Shown: positions 26,217-34,892 of the stretch, one piece after another
How the letters are laid out: each line of letters starts with the position of its first letter
How positions within the stretch are numbered: position 1 is the stretch's first letter
Assembly (NCBI RefSeq): GCF_017874615.1
Contig: NZ_JAGIKV010000001.1
Location: 186,001-250,000 of the forward strand
DNA from: Paenibacillus xylanexedens
GTDB taxonomy: Bacteria > Bacillota > Bacilli > Paenibacillales > Paenibacillaceae
DNA length: 64,000 nucleotides
Direction of reading: 5' to 3'
Position numbers and translations under genes: made by a program
The notes under the pieces: model-generated
What the model saw: only the letters and a program-made list of their open reading frames with translations
Databases searched by the model: none
What the model was told of the DNA's origin: nothing

Positions 26217-28641
26217 CGAGTTTGCCTGGAACGGCAATGACCTTGCGAATGGTCTTGCCTTCCAGCGCCTGCTTAACAGGTGCCAGCTCCATCGTAAAGT
26301 CCTGCATACCCTGTGCATCCAGATCCTTCGCGATCGTAGCACGAGTTACGATTTTACCGTTTACCTGAACAACGATTTCTACTTCAGCATCCACTGTCAT
26401 GGACTCATCATATTCAGGCCAAGCCACGTAAGAGATTCCACCTTCATGACCCAAACGGCTCCACAGTTCCTCTGCCATATGCGGTGCCAGTGGTGACAAC
26501 AGCTGCACAAATTTCTCCATCGCTTCACGAGGCAGTGTGTCCGCTTTGTATGCATCGTTGATGAAAATCATCAGCTGGCTTATGGATGTGTTGAAGCGCA
26601 GATGTTCCAGATCTTCCGTAACTTTTTTGATCGTTTTGTGTGCAGTCCGTTTGAACTCATCCGTTCCACCGTCCACCGTAATCTTGTCATTGATGGCTCC
26701 TGTGTCTTCGTTAATGAAGAGACGCCATACACGTGACAGGAAGCGGTGCATGCCTTCAACCCCGTTTGCATTCCACGGTTTTGTCGCTTCCAAAGGTCCC
26801 ATGAACATCTCGTACAGACGCAATGTATCTGCACCGAATTCATTCACGATTTCATCCGGGTTAATGACATTACCACGAGATTTACTCATTTTCTCATTAT
26901 TGGTACCCAGGATCATACCTTGGTTCACCAGTTTGTGGAAAGGTTCTTTGGTCTCCACAACACCCAGATCATACAGCACTTTGTGCCAGAAACGAGCGTA
27001 CAGCAAGTGAAGTACCGCGTGCTCTGCTCCGCCAATGTACAGGTCAACTGGCAGCCACTGCTGCTGTTTCTCCTTGGAGATCAGTTCCTTGTCATTGTGT
27101 GGATCGATAAAGCGCAGGTAATACCAGCAGCTACCCGCCCATTGTGGCATGGTGTTAGTCTCACGACGTGCCTTCATTCCCGTTTCCGGATCTACCGTAT
27201 TCACCCACTCTGTAACATTCGCCAGCGGTGATTCTCCAGTACCCGAAGGTTTGATCTGGTCGATATCAGGCAGCAGCAGTGGAAGTTGATCCTCCGGTAC
27301 GGTCTTCATCGTTCCGTCTTCCAGATGCAGAATCGGGATTGGCTCACCCCAGTAACGCTGACGGCTGAACAGCCAATCGCGCAGACGATAGGTTACTTTA
27401 CCTTGTCCTTTACCGTTCTCTTCCAACCAAGCAATCATCTTGGCAACCGCTTCTTCATTATTCAGTCCGTTCAAGAAATCGGAATTCACATGCGCGCCAT
27501 CACCCGAATATGCCTCTTGTGTAACGTCTCCGCCTTGAATAACCTCGATGATATCCAGACCGAACTGCTTCGCAAATTCCCAGTCGCGTGCATCATGACC
27601 CGGAACTGCCATAACCGCACCTGTACCGTAACCTGCAAGAACATAATCGGCAATCCAGATCGGCAGTTTTGCACCATTAACGGGATTGATTGCATAAGCG
27701 CCAGTGAATACACCTGTTTTGTCTTTGGCCAAATCTGTACGTTCCAGATCACTCTTACGAGAAGCCTGCTCCTGATAAGCCTGAATCGCTTCACGTTGGT
27801 CATCGGTTGTAATTGCTTCTACCAATTCATGTTCCGGAGCAAGTACTGCAAAGCTCGCACCAAACAATGTGTCCGCACGGGTAGTGAACACCTTGATGAC
27901 TTCCTCGCGACCCTCAATGGCAAATACAACTTCCGCACCTGTCGATTTACCGATCCAGTTGCGCTGCATATCCTTGATGCTTTCAGACCAATCCAGCTCT
28001 TCCAGGTCTTCCAACAGACGCTCTGCATACTCGGTAATTCTCAGAACCCATTGACGCATCGGTTTGCGTACAACCGGATGTCCACCACGTTCACTCTTGC
28101 CATCAATAACCTCTTCATTAGCAAGTACCGTTCCAAGGGCTTCACACCAGTTAACTGCAACTTCATCCACATAAGCCAGGCCCTTATTGTACAGCTGGAT
28201 AAAGATCCATTGTGTCCATTTATAGTATTCAGGGTCCGTTGTGCTGATCTCACGATCCCAGTCATAAGAGAAACCGAGCGATTTGATCTGGCGACGGAAA
28301 TTGTCAATATTACGGAATGTAATATCTCGTGGATGTTCACCTGTATCCAGTGCATGCTGCTCAGCAGGCAGACCGAAAGCATCCCAACCCATTGGGTGCA
28401 ATACGTTGTAACCGCGCATACGTTTGTAACGGGAAACGATATCCGTTGCCGTATATCCTTCCGGGTGACCTACGTGCAGACCTGAACCGGATGGATAAGG
28501 GAACATATCCAGTGCATAAAATTTCGGTTTAGCAGGGTCCTCACCCGTTTTAAACGTTTTATTTGCATCCCAATATTGCTGCCAACTTTTTTCCATGACT
28601 TGTGGCTGATAGCCGTGTTTCGGCTGGTTATTCTCACTCAT
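26197..28641 (-). CDS. leuS: Leucyl-tRNA synthetase
   Basis: Class I aminoacyl-tRNA synthetase charging tRNA-Leu. The 814-residue bacterial form carries HVGH (the HIGH motif) at residues 56-59 in [22 protein letters not shown]1 editing insertion follows ([32 protein letters not shown]). The KMSKS loop is at about residue 583 ([16 protein letters not shown]), followed by the anticodon-binding and C-terminal domains. Expression is controlled by the T-box leader upstream. It converges with comER with a 20-bp tail overlap. Confidence 0.98.
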   Translation of the reverse strand: MSENNQPKHGYQPQVMEKSWQQYWDANKTFKTGEDPAKPKFYALDMFPYPSGSGLHVGHPEGYTATDIVSRYKRMRGYNVLHPMGWDAFGLPAEQHALDTGEHPRDITFRNIDNFRRQIKSLGFSYDWDREISTTDPEYYKWTQWIFIQLYNKGLAYVDEVAVNWCEALGTVLANEEVIDGKSERGGHPVVRKPMRQWVLRITEYAERLLEDLEELDWSESIKDMQRNWIGKSTGAEVVFAIEGREEVIKVFTTRADTLFGASFAVLAPEHELVEAITTDDQREAIQAYQEQASRKSDLERTDLAKDKTGVFTGAYAINPVNGAKLPIWIADYVLAGYGTGAVMAVPGHDARDWEFAKQFGLDIIEVIQGGDVTQEAYSGDGAHVNSDFLNGLNNEEAVAKMIAWLEENGKGQGKVTYRLRDWLFSRQRYWGEPIPILHLEDGTMKTVPEDQLPLLLPDIDQIKPSGTGESPLANVTEWVNTVDPETGMKARRETNTMPQWAGSCWYYLRFIDPHNDKELISKEKQQQWLPVDLYIGGAEHAVLHLLYARFWHKVLYDLGVVETKEPFHKLVNQGMILGTNNEKMSKSRGNVINPDEIVNEFGADTLRLYEMFMGPLEATKPWNANGVEGMHRFLSRVWRLFINEDTGAINDKITVDGGTDEFKRTAHKTIKKVTEDLEHLRFNTSISQLMIFINDAYKADTLPREAMEKFVQLLSPLAPHMAEELWSRLGHEGGISYVAWPEYDESMTVDAEVEIVVQVNGKIVTRATIAKDLDAQGMQDFTMELAPVKQALEGKTIRKVIAVPGKLVNIVAG

Positions 28642-28685
28642 CTATTGTTCCTCCTTCAGGTTATTCACTTTAGCTTTAATTGCAA

Positions 28686-28736
28686 CAAAAAAACCTCAGC
28701 ATCCCGTAGCGTTTGCAGCGCTAGGGACGAGAGGTT
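28686..28736 (-). terminator. Attenuator terminator of the leuS T-box
   Basis: Minus strand: AACCTCTCGTCCCTAGCG pairs with CGCTACGGGATGCTGAGGTT, then a run of T. It is mutually exclusive with the antiterminator formed by the adjacent T-box sequence. Confidence 0.9.
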
Positions 28737-29000
28737 GAATTCCCGTGGTACCACCCTAGTTAGCGGACGAACGTGCTTCGTCATCCACTCCCTTTGGACC
28801 TGTAACGGCGGTTAACCGATGCGGATTTCCATTCCTGAACCCAAGCTTTATACAAGCAGGTTAAACAGAATGGTGTAATCACCGCATTTCTCCAAGGCGA
28901 GTTCGCAAATCACTGTCAACCGGCTTGCACCAACCGCCGGCTCTCTGTTATGTACAGGAATTACTACTGATCCTTATCATCGAAATATGTATACAATATC
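28690..29000 (-). promoter_or_regulatory. T-box riboswitch of leuS
   Basis: The untranslated leader has the T-box landmarks in order on the minus strand. AGAGAG is at 28941-28946, followed by GGTTGGTGCAAGCCGG. The specifier loop GAACTCGCC has CTC (Leu) at 28899-28901. The T-box GGGTGGTACCACGG is within 28740-28756, and the terminator follows. Uncharged tRNA-Leu pairing with the specifier and the T-box would stabilise the antiterminator and switch leuS on. The whole 459-bp gap between leuS and its neighbour is taken up by this leader and its promoter. Confidence 0.96.
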
Positions 29001-29006
29001 GGGACC

Positions 29007-29035
29007 ATTATATAAAAAAGCAAGCCCAAAGTCAA
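29007..29035 (-). promoter_or_regulatory. Sigma-A promoter of the leuS leader
   Basis: Minus strand: TTGACT (plus 29030-29035), 17 bp, TATAAT (29007-29012). The predicted start near 29000 fits the T-box length. Confidence 0.88.
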
Positions 29036-29100
29036 TATTACACGTTATAATCGCTATCTTGAAGTCTACGCTTCGTACCGTTCATAACGCTGGTTTCTTT

Positions 29101-30057
29101 TCAAGATAACCGAAAACGCTCAATGCCTTCCTCCAGATTATGAATGGTCCAATTCACATGTTCCTGATTATCATATTGACGATAAGCGCACTCAATGCGC
29201 AGCACCAGATCAAAGTACAAGTCATAGAGACTTCTTCTTTTCAGCTCACTTTCAGTCGTAATCGCATGCCCATACCCTTTCACAAAACCGGGCGTATAGT
29301 TAAAATGACTGAAATAATGCTCCATCAGAGGATCTGCCCACAGTGAACGTTCAAAATCAATAATCGCTGTGATGCGACCTTTGTCTACTAACACATTGCC
29401 ATCCCACAGATCCCAACTGACAAGAACAGGTTCTTTGACATCGTTAAGCGCATCCGACTTATCTTCAATCAAGCGTCTCAATTCAGGATAGTCGATCGAA
29501 AATGTAATTCCGGCTTCTTCCCCATCGGTAAGAATGTCATCCATCAGATTCATAAATGCTTCTTTCCATGTGGAATATCGCTGTTTGTGCTCCGAGAAAT
29601 ATCCAAACTTCTCACCCTTGATTTCATTAATTCGACGATTATAGCGCCCCAGTTGTTGTTCAACGGCTTCCTGCTCTTCCGCAGAATATTGATCCTTGAC
29701 CTGATTATAGGGTGTTCCAGACATGTACTCCATGATAAAATAACGCGCTGAAGCCATAGTTAACGAATCATCATAAGCCAGTACTTGGGGTATGGGAACA
29801 TCTTGCAGCTCGCTGATGAGTCGCAGTGCCTCAACCTCGGCAATCATGAGATCCTGCTCACAACGCATCAGATTGGTCGAAGCCGAAGGTGCAATTTTGA
29901 GTACCACTCGCTGTACGTCACTAAGTGTGATGAGATATGCATGATTGGCCCAGCCATCCACCATTTCCTTGTAGTCCTGTATACTTGCAGAGAAATGCTG
30001 CTCTATTATGGCATTCAGTTGTTCTGACGTAAGTCTTGTTTTATATATACTTTCCAT
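29101..30057 (-). CDS. Aminoglycoside-phosphotransferase-fold kinase, substrate unknown
   Basis: A 318-residue APH/choline-kinase superfamily protein. The N-lobe has an ATP-binding Lys in RVVLKIAPSAS and a hinge FIMEYMSGTP. The catalytic loop reads SWDLWDGNVLV, with the catalytic Asp and the Asn metal ligand present but Ser-Trp where the classic HGD motif has His. AIIDFERSLWADP corresponds to the DFG-like metal site. The protein is likely an active small-molecule kinase; nothing nearby indicates resistance or a specific substrate. It follows the leuS promoter region on the same strand and seems monocistronic. Confidence 0.85.
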   Translation of the reverse strand: MESIYKTRLTSEQLNAIIEQHFSASIQDYKEMVDGWANHAYLITLSDVQRVVLKIAPSASTNLMRCEQDLMIAEVEALRLISELQDVPIPQVLAYDDSLTMASARYFIMEYMSGTPYNQVKDQYSAEEQEAVEQQLGRYNRRINEIKGEKFGYFSEHKQRYSTWKEAFMNLMDDILTDGEEAGITFSIDYPELRRLIEDKSDALNDVKEPVLVSWDLWDGNVLVDKGRITAIIDFERSLWADPLMEHYFSHFNYTPGFVKGYGHAITTESELKRRSLYDLYFDLVLRIECAYRQYDNQEHVNWTIHNLEEGIERFRLS

Positions 30058-30226
30058 TTCTACACCTCACATTGACAATTGATTTATTTTCTTAGAAAAC
30101 GCTTTCTATCCGACTATTATCGCCTCCTTTACTATAACTGGCAATACTTTTTGTCACGTCATTATGTCTTTCCTAGCAGTTCCTTGCCGGATTACAGAAG
30201 CTTTTATTCATTCTCCATAAAAAATC

Positions 30227-30264
30227 AAAAAAAACTGCCCTTATGCACCATACATAAGGACAGT
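30227..30264 (-). terminator. Terminator of the yqe operon
   Basis: Minus strand: ACTGTCCTTATG pairs with CATAAGGGCAGT around TATGGTG, followed by seven or more T. It lies 16 bp past the yqeM stop. Confidence 0.92.
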
Positions 30265-30279
30265 TGTCATCTTTCGCTC

Positions 30280-31050
30280 TTACTTTACAGCCACGTAGAA
30301 CAAGCGCTGCGCGCTGTCTCCGGCCTCTTTCCATTCAAAATCTGCATATACCTTCACGTCTTTAAAGCCTGCCTTGGACAACTCCAGCTTCATCCAGTCC
30401 GGATCATACGCACGTTGAACATGAACTTCTTCAAAACGCTGGTATATATCCTTTCGACCATCATCCACACGCGAAAAAATACTGAGATGATGCTCAATTT
30501 CACAGCGATCCTGGTCCAGATCACAAGTCCAAATATAAGATACGGAGCGCTCATCCAGTACAAAAGGCTGCTCCTCATCATAACGAATAAGGGTATTGGG
30601 GTGATGCACATCAAACAGGAACGTTCCACCAGGCTTCAGCATCTCATATGTGCGCTGGAATGTTCGAACGACATCTTCTTGTTCAAGCAGATAATTGACG
30701 CAATCACAGAAAGATATCACCGAATCCACAGGTTCCGGAACTCGCCATTCCCGCATATCCTGCTGCACCCAACGGACACTGCCCTCGCGATACAAGCGAT
30801 GCCCCTGAGGCGTAGCCTCCATCTTGCTGCGCGCAACCGACAGCATATCTGCTGAAAGATCAATGCCTGTAACTTCGAAACCGGAATTCACGAGCGGGAT
30901 CGTAATGGAGCCCGTTCCACAGCCAAGTTCAGCGACACTTTTGGGCATTCCATGCTTTTCCCATGCTGTTCTTGCAAACCTTATCCAGTCCGGATAAGGC
31001 ATATCTTCCATTAATTCATCATACACATAGGCAAATTTCCGGTAAGACAT
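30280..31050 (-). CDS. yqeM: Class I SAM-dependent methyltransferase YqeM
   Basis: A SAM methyltransferase of about 256 residues with unknown target. Motif I is VAELGCGTGSITIPLV, motif II FEVTGIDLSADMLSVAR and a later strand VDSVISFCDCVNYL. The N-terminus MSYRKFAYVYDELMEDMPYP matches the YqeM type. The gene is last in the yqe string, as in Bacillus, where it also precedes comER. The longer frame (to 31113) would start inside a hairpin behind cvfB, so the ATG at 31050 is preferred although its ribosome binding site is weak. Confidence 0.88.
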   Translation of the reverse strand: MSYRKFAYVYDELMEDMPYPDWIRFARTAWEKHGMPKSVAELGCGTGSITIPLVNSGFEVTGIDLSADMLSVARSKMEATPQGHRLYREGSVRWVQQDMREWRVPEPVDSVISFCDCVNYLLEQEDVVRTFQRTYEMLKPGGTFLFDVHHPNTLIRYDEEQPFVLDERSVSYIWTCDLDQDRCEIEHHLSIFSRVDDGRKDIYQRFEEVHVQRAYDPDWMKLELSKAGFKDVKVYADFEWKEAGDSAQRLFYVAVK

Positions 31051-31093
31051 GTCAGGCACCGCACTTTCAATTTCATTTTCCAATCCTGTTAAC

Positions 31094-31142
31094 AAAAGAA
31101 AAGACAGGGGCATCCGGTGTTTACCCAGCCTATCCCTGCCTT
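31094..31142 (-). terminator. Possible terminator between cvfB and yqeM
   Basis: Minus strand: AAGGCAGGG pairs with CCCTGTCTT (one G-U) around a long loop, followed by TTCTTTTG. It may only reduce read-through. Confidence 0.45.
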
Positions 31143-31179
31143 ATCCGAGTTCCATATTACAACTATTTAATCAGGAAGA

Positions 31180-32085
31180 TTACTTGTTTTCACTTTGATC
31201 CGCAGGAGCAGATTCGGACAGATACGTCCAGCTTTCCTTTTGGACCACCAATCCGTCTTTCATCAATTTGCCCAAGGCACGCTTGAAAGCAGATTTACTG
31301 ATGCCAAAGCGCTGCTTGATGATATCCGGCGGAGTTGCATCCGAGTATGGCATGCCACCCATAGGGCGTTCTTTCATGAAAGCGAGCAGTTTGTCTGCAT
31401 CTTCGTTACGTCCAACTTGTTTGAGTTGAGTCATCGCCAGATTCACACGTCCGTCTTCACGTACCAGTGTCACCCGACATTTCACTTTCTCACCAAGACG
31501 CAGCATATGACTACGTTCGGATGAATGAATCATACCAATCGCGCCAAAGCCCAGTACACCGCCCTCTACAAGTACAAAAGTACCCATCTGCAGTGGCTTG
31601 TATACCGTCGCTTCAACCCACTCGTTTAACCATGAAGTTGGCGCATGGAAAGACAATGGTGAAAGTTCACGTTCCCCGGCCAATTTGGCACGCAGACGTC
31701 CCTGTTTGTCATGTTCCATGATTACAAAGACTTCATCCCCCACTTGAGGACGCAGTTCTTCCAGTTCAGGCAGTTCACGAATAGGAAGCAGCAATTGCCG
31801 TCCAAGGCCCATTTCCAGGAAACAGCCCAGTCGTGGGTGAACATCAGCCACAACCAGTCGTGCCATTTCGCCAAGCATGAGATAAGGTTTTTTCATCGTT
31901 ACAGCCAGACGATCTTCTGTATCAAAGAATACAAATACCTCAAGCGTCTCACCAATTTTAATATCCCGTGTTAACTCGGTGTAGTGAAGCAGTACATCTT
32001 CCGATCCTGTCGTCAAAAAGAAGCCAAACGGAGACACTTCACGTGAAACCGGCAAAGAGACGACTGTTCCAGCAATCAAACTCAT
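31180..32085 (-). CDS. cvfB: S1-domain RNA-binding protein CvfB
   Basis: A 301-residue protein with S1-like OB domains and a C-terminal winged helix. The first S1 begins MSLIAGTVVSLPVSREVSPF. The last S1 includes GFGAIGMIHSSERSHMLRLG followed by EKVKCRVTLVREDGRVNLAM. The winged helix has TPPDIIKQRFGISKSAFKRA. This matches CvfB/YitL, a virulence and RNA regulator in Staphylococcus. Its ATG overlaps the rsfS stop (ATGA overlap). Its place between rsfS and yqeM differs from Bacillus, where yitL is elsewhere. Confidence 0.9.
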   Translation of the reverse strand: MSLIAGTVVSLPVSREVSPFGFFLTTGSEDVLLHYTELTRDIKIGETLEVFVFFDTEDRLAVTMKKPYLMLGEMARLVVADVHPRLGCFLEMGLGRQLLLPIRELPELEELRPQVGDEVFVIMEHDKQGRLRAKLAGERELSPLSFHAPTSWLNEWVEATVYKPLQMGTFVLVEGGVLGFGAIGMIHSSERSHMLRLGEKVKCRVTLVREDGRVNLAMTQLKQVGRNEDADKLLAFMKERPMGGMPYSDATPPDIIKQRFGISKSAFKRALGKLMKDGLVVQKESWTYLSESAPADQSENK

Positions 32086-32429
32086 ACAGTTTCCACCACT
32101 TTGGCATCAGACCATAGTCGTTCAATGTTGTAGTATTCACGCTCGTCGCGGTGGAAGATATGAACAACAACATCGCCCATGTCCATCAGTACCCAACGTG
32201 CGGAATCCATACCTTCGATACCTTTGATCGTCGCTCCGGCTGCATGAGCCTGTTTGCGAATTTCAGTGGCAATGGCTTGTACCTGTGTATCGGAATTCCC
32301 GTGACAAATAACAAAATAATCCGCCACCAGGGAAACATTAATCAGATCCAATGCTACAATATTGGATGCCTTTTTGTCGTCAGCGGCAGCAACCGCCATA
32401 TTCATAAGTTCTTTCGATGATAATGTCAT
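32082..32429 (-). CDS. rsfS: Ribosomal silencing factor RsfS
   Basis: Small protein of 115 residues that binds ribosomal protein L14 and blocks subunit joining when nutrients are scarce. Motifs are ASNIVALDLINVSLVADYFV, ICHGNSDTQVQAIATEIRK, ARWVLMDMGDVVVHIF and REYYNIERLW. It corresponds to Bacillus yqeL and keeps the order yqeK-rsfS. It is 17 bp after yqeK and overlaps cvfB by 4 nt. Confidence 0.96.
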   Translation of the reverse strand: MTLSSKELMNMAVAAADDKKASNIVALDLINVSLVADYFVICHGNSDTQVQAIATEIRKQAHAAGATIKGIEGMDSARWVLMDMGDVVVHIFHRDEREYYNIERLWSDAKVVETV

Positions 32430-32446
32430 GAACCAACCTCCATAAT

Positions 32447-33013
32447 CTATAATTGTGCAATTAAGTCATTCCGCGACAGCATGGTCAAAGGATAAATGAC
32501 ACGTCGTTGCGAGATCAGCAAGCTGATCGTCGAATCAAATCCGGCAATTAAACCTTCCTCCAGACTACGTTCAGCCTGCTCGCGAATGTGATCTACTCCC
32601 GGGAAATCTCGTCCCGGTTCAATGTAATCGGCAAGACATACCACTTTGTCCAGCAAGCTCATGCCTACCCGACCCGAGGTATGCCACCGGATGGCATGAA
32701 TAACTTCAGAATCTTCCACACCGTAATCACGCTTGGCTACAAAAGCACCGACTTCGGAATGCCAGAGTTGCTTGTCATGCTGAAGAAGTTCCTGGTTTAA
32801 TCCGTTATCGCGGATGACCGCTTCCATCTCCGCTACGGGCCAGTACTTCGCCACATCATGCAATATCGCTGCCAGATCTGCTTTCACAGGATCAGCCCCG
32901 TATTTTTCAGCCAACTTCACTGCCGATTCCATCACACCCAGTGTATGCTTCCAGCGTTTTTCCGGCATTTGTCCGGATACGGCTTGAATCAGTTCATCAC
33001 GGCTTAGTGCCAT
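32447..33013 (-). CDS. yqeK: HD-domain hydrolase YqeK (Ap4A hydrolase type)
   Basis: A 188-residue HD-superfamily metal-dependent phosphohydrolase. Metal-binding residues appear in WKHTLGVMESAVKLAEKYG, AAILHDVAKYWP and LWHSEVGAFVAKRDYG, then AIRWHTSGRVGMSLLDKVVC followed by LADYIEPGR. YqeK proteins hydrolyse diadenosine tetraphosphate symmetrically to ADP. The gene overlaps the nadD end by 17 bp, indicating tight coupling. Confidence 0.94.
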   Translation of the reverse strand: MALSRDELIQAVSGQMPEKRWKHTLGVMESAVKLAEKYGADPVKADLAAILHDVAKYWPVAEMEAVIRDNGLNQELLQHDKQLWHSEVGAFVAKRDYGVEDSEVIHAIRWHTSGRVGMSLLDKVVCLADYIEPGRDFPGVDHIREQAERSLEEGLIAGFDSTISLLISQRRVIYPLTMLSRNDLIAQL

Positions 33014-33596
33014 ATAAACCGCTCCTTACAATGTATTGGTGTACCTCATCAGGAATCATGAAACGTACCGAATGTCCCTTGGCCAGACGTCTGCGTACGG
33101 CTGTCGATGAAATATCGACCAAGGGCATCTCGGCCAGCAGGACCCGATCCTGTAACTCGTCTGGTAGATCATCCAGATGTAACTGGAAGCCCGGCCGACC
33201 AACTCCGATAAAGGTTAAGCGTTCTGCAAGCTCTTCAATCTGCTCCCATTTGGGAAGATAGTTCACCATATCCGCCCCGATAATGAAATAAAATTCATGT
33301 TCAGGATGGCGACGCCACAGTTCCTTCATCGTATCGATGGTATAAGACACTCCGCCCAATTCCATCTCGATACCCAGCACCTCATATTGCTGCACACCCT
33401 TCACAGCCGCTTCCGTCATATCGAGACGCTGCTGTCCCGAAGCTCCGGCTCCGCGCTTGTGAGGTGGAACATGGGAAGGCATGAACCAGATCTCATCCAG
33501 TGCATGCGAGTCCCTTGCCGCCTCAGCTGCCAGGAGGTGTCCCATGTGGATCGGATCAAACGTACCACCCATGATGCCGATCTTCACCTGCGTCAC
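32997..33596 (-). CDS. nadD: Nicotinate-nucleotide adenylyltransferase NadD
   Basis: Makes nicotinate adenine dinucleotide from NaMN and ATP in NAD synthesis. The 199 residues show the nucleotidyltransferase motif GIMGGTFDPIHMGHLLAAEA near the N-terminus, the substrate loop WFMPSHVPPHKRG and the C-terminal DISSTAVRRRLAKG (SxTxxR). It lies between yhbY and yqeK as in Bacillus. Confidence 0.96.
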   Translation of the reverse strand: MTQVKIGIMGGTFDPIHMGHLLAAEAARDSHALDEIWFMPSHVPPHKRGAGASGQQRLDMTEAAVKGVQQYEVLGIEMELGGVSYTIDTMKELWRRHPEHEFYFIIGADMVNYLPKWEQIEELAERLTFIGVGRPGFQLHLDDLPDELQDRVLLAEMPLVDISSTAVRRRLAKGHSVRFMIPDEVHQYIVRSGLYGTKP

Positions 33597-33602
33597 GCTC
33601 CC

Positions 33603-33896
33603 TTATCTAGGTAGTTCGATTTGTTTGTTATCGCGAGATTCTTTGTACAGGATGATTGTGTTACCGATGAGTTGTACAAGCTCACTTCCCGTTTCACGGG
33701 CAACTTCTTCTGCCATCTCTTTTCTGTCCTCGTCATTGTTGTTCAATACTTGCACTTTCATCAATTCGCGCTTCTCAATCGCATCTTCGATGTGACGGAA
33801 CAGGTGCTCGTTGGTTCCACCTTTACCAATCTGAAATACAGGGGTCAGGTGATGTGCCTGTGACCGCAAAAAGCGCTTTTGTTTACCGTTTAACAT
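33603..33896 (-). CDS. yhbY: Ribosome assembly RNA-binding protein YhbY (YqeI)
   Basis: A CRM-domain protein of 97 residues that associates with pre-50S particles. It begins MLNGKQKRFLRSQAHHLTPV followed by FQIGKGGTNEHLF (GxxG RNA-binding loop). The C-terminus has ARETGSELVQLIGNTIILYK. The internal ATG at 33896 matches family starts and has GGAG upstream; the longer frame adds an unsupported 23 residues. Confidence 0.94.
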   Translation of the reverse strand: MLNGKQKRFLRSQAHHLTPVFQIGKGGTNEHLFRHIEDAIEKRELMKVQVLNNNDEDRKEMAEEVARETGSELVQLIGNTIILYKESRDNKQIELPR

Positions 33897-33978
33897 GAAT
33901 ACTCCATACTCCTTATGTTGAGCAGGCCCTGATCGACAGAACAAAAACTGTCCGGACCTGACCATTCAATTATTATTT

Positions 33979-34848
33979 TCACACTTCAAAACTGTTTAGT
34001 ACCGCACGTCTCATCGTCTCCACAGGAGCCGGAATGCCGAGCCAATGCTCAAAGGCCACTGCGCCCTGGTATACAAACATCCCCAGACCACCGTGCACCG
34101 TGCATCCTCGCATCCGCGACTCTCGAAGCAGACGGGTCTCCAGCGGATTGTAGATCAGATCACTCACCGCTGCTCCTTCACGGATCAGTGCAGGATCAAC
34201 TGGTACGTCATCCACATGAGGATGCATTCCGGCAGCCGTTGTGTTAATCACGATATCAGCCGTAGCCAGTACCGTTGCAGCGTCTTCCATGCCACTGCCC
34301 GAGATTTCTCCCAAGCCATGGCCTCGTAAATCCGAAGCAAGTGCAATAGCTCTGTCCGCTGTACGGTTCAGAATGTGGATGCGTTCAGGCTTCTCCAATG
34401 CAAGTGCATATATGACACCTCTAGCTGCTCCACCTGCTCCCAGTACAGCAATACGTTTACCCGCAAGCTCAGGCACAGCCTCTTCCTTCAGCGATCGGAC
34501 ATAGCCAATACCATCCGTATTGTACCCTGTCAGTGTTCCACCTTCATTAACGATGGTATTCACCGCACCAATCAGGCGAGCACTTTCATCGATCACATCC
34601 AGATACTGCATCACCTGCTCTTTGTGCGGGATGGTGACATTGACACCACGATAGCCCAGGGCCACAATTCCCCGAACTGCCGCCTCCAGTTGATCCGGAT
34701 GAACATGCAGTGGCATATACATTCCATTCACTTCTGCAGCCTCCAGAGCCGCATTGTGCATTGCCGGAGACTTGGAGTGAGCAATCGGATCACCCATAAC
34801 ACCAAGCAGCACGGGAAGTGAAGAGTTGAATTTTTTCTGCTCAGACAT
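33979..34848 (-). CDS. aroE: Shikimate dehydrogenase
   Basis: NADPH-dependent enzyme of the shikimate pathway, reducing 3-dehydroshikimate. The 289 residues contain the substrate-binding motif GVMGDPIAHSKSPAMHNAAL, the catalytic Lys in VTIPHKEQVM, and the cofactor loop AVLGAGGAARGVIYAL with NRTADRA (NADP preference). It is placed between yqeH and yhbY as in Bacillus. GGAGG precedes the ATG by about seven bases. Confidence 0.96.
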   Translation of the reverse strand: MSEQKKFNSSLPVLLGVMGDPIAHSKSPAMHNAALEAAEVNGMYMPLHVHPDQLEAAVRGIVALGYRGVNVTIPHKEQVMQYLDVIDESARLIGAVNTIVNEGGTLTGYNTDGIGYVRSLKEEAVPELAGKRIAVLGAGGAARGVIYALALEKPERIHILNRTADRAIALASDLRGHGLGEISGSGMEDAATVLATADIVINTTAAGMHPHVDDVPVDPALIREGAAVSDLIYNPLETRLLRESRMRGCTVHGGLGMFVYQGAVAFEHWLGIPAPVETMRRAVLNSFEV

Positions 34849-34892
34849 AGGTCCGCCTCCGATCCATCTGATGTACAGATTCTGAGAATTTA

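Noticed and set aside
27286..28485. 399-codon open frame on the plus strand
   Set aside because: Fully antisense to leuS, whose motifs are unmistakable; no ribosome binding site, and the translated sequence is Cys/Ile/Phe-rich without domain features.
29101..30057. Antibiotic-resistance gene call for the APH-fold kinase
   Set aside because: The catalytic loop differs from true aminoglycoside phosphotransferases and no mobile context exists.
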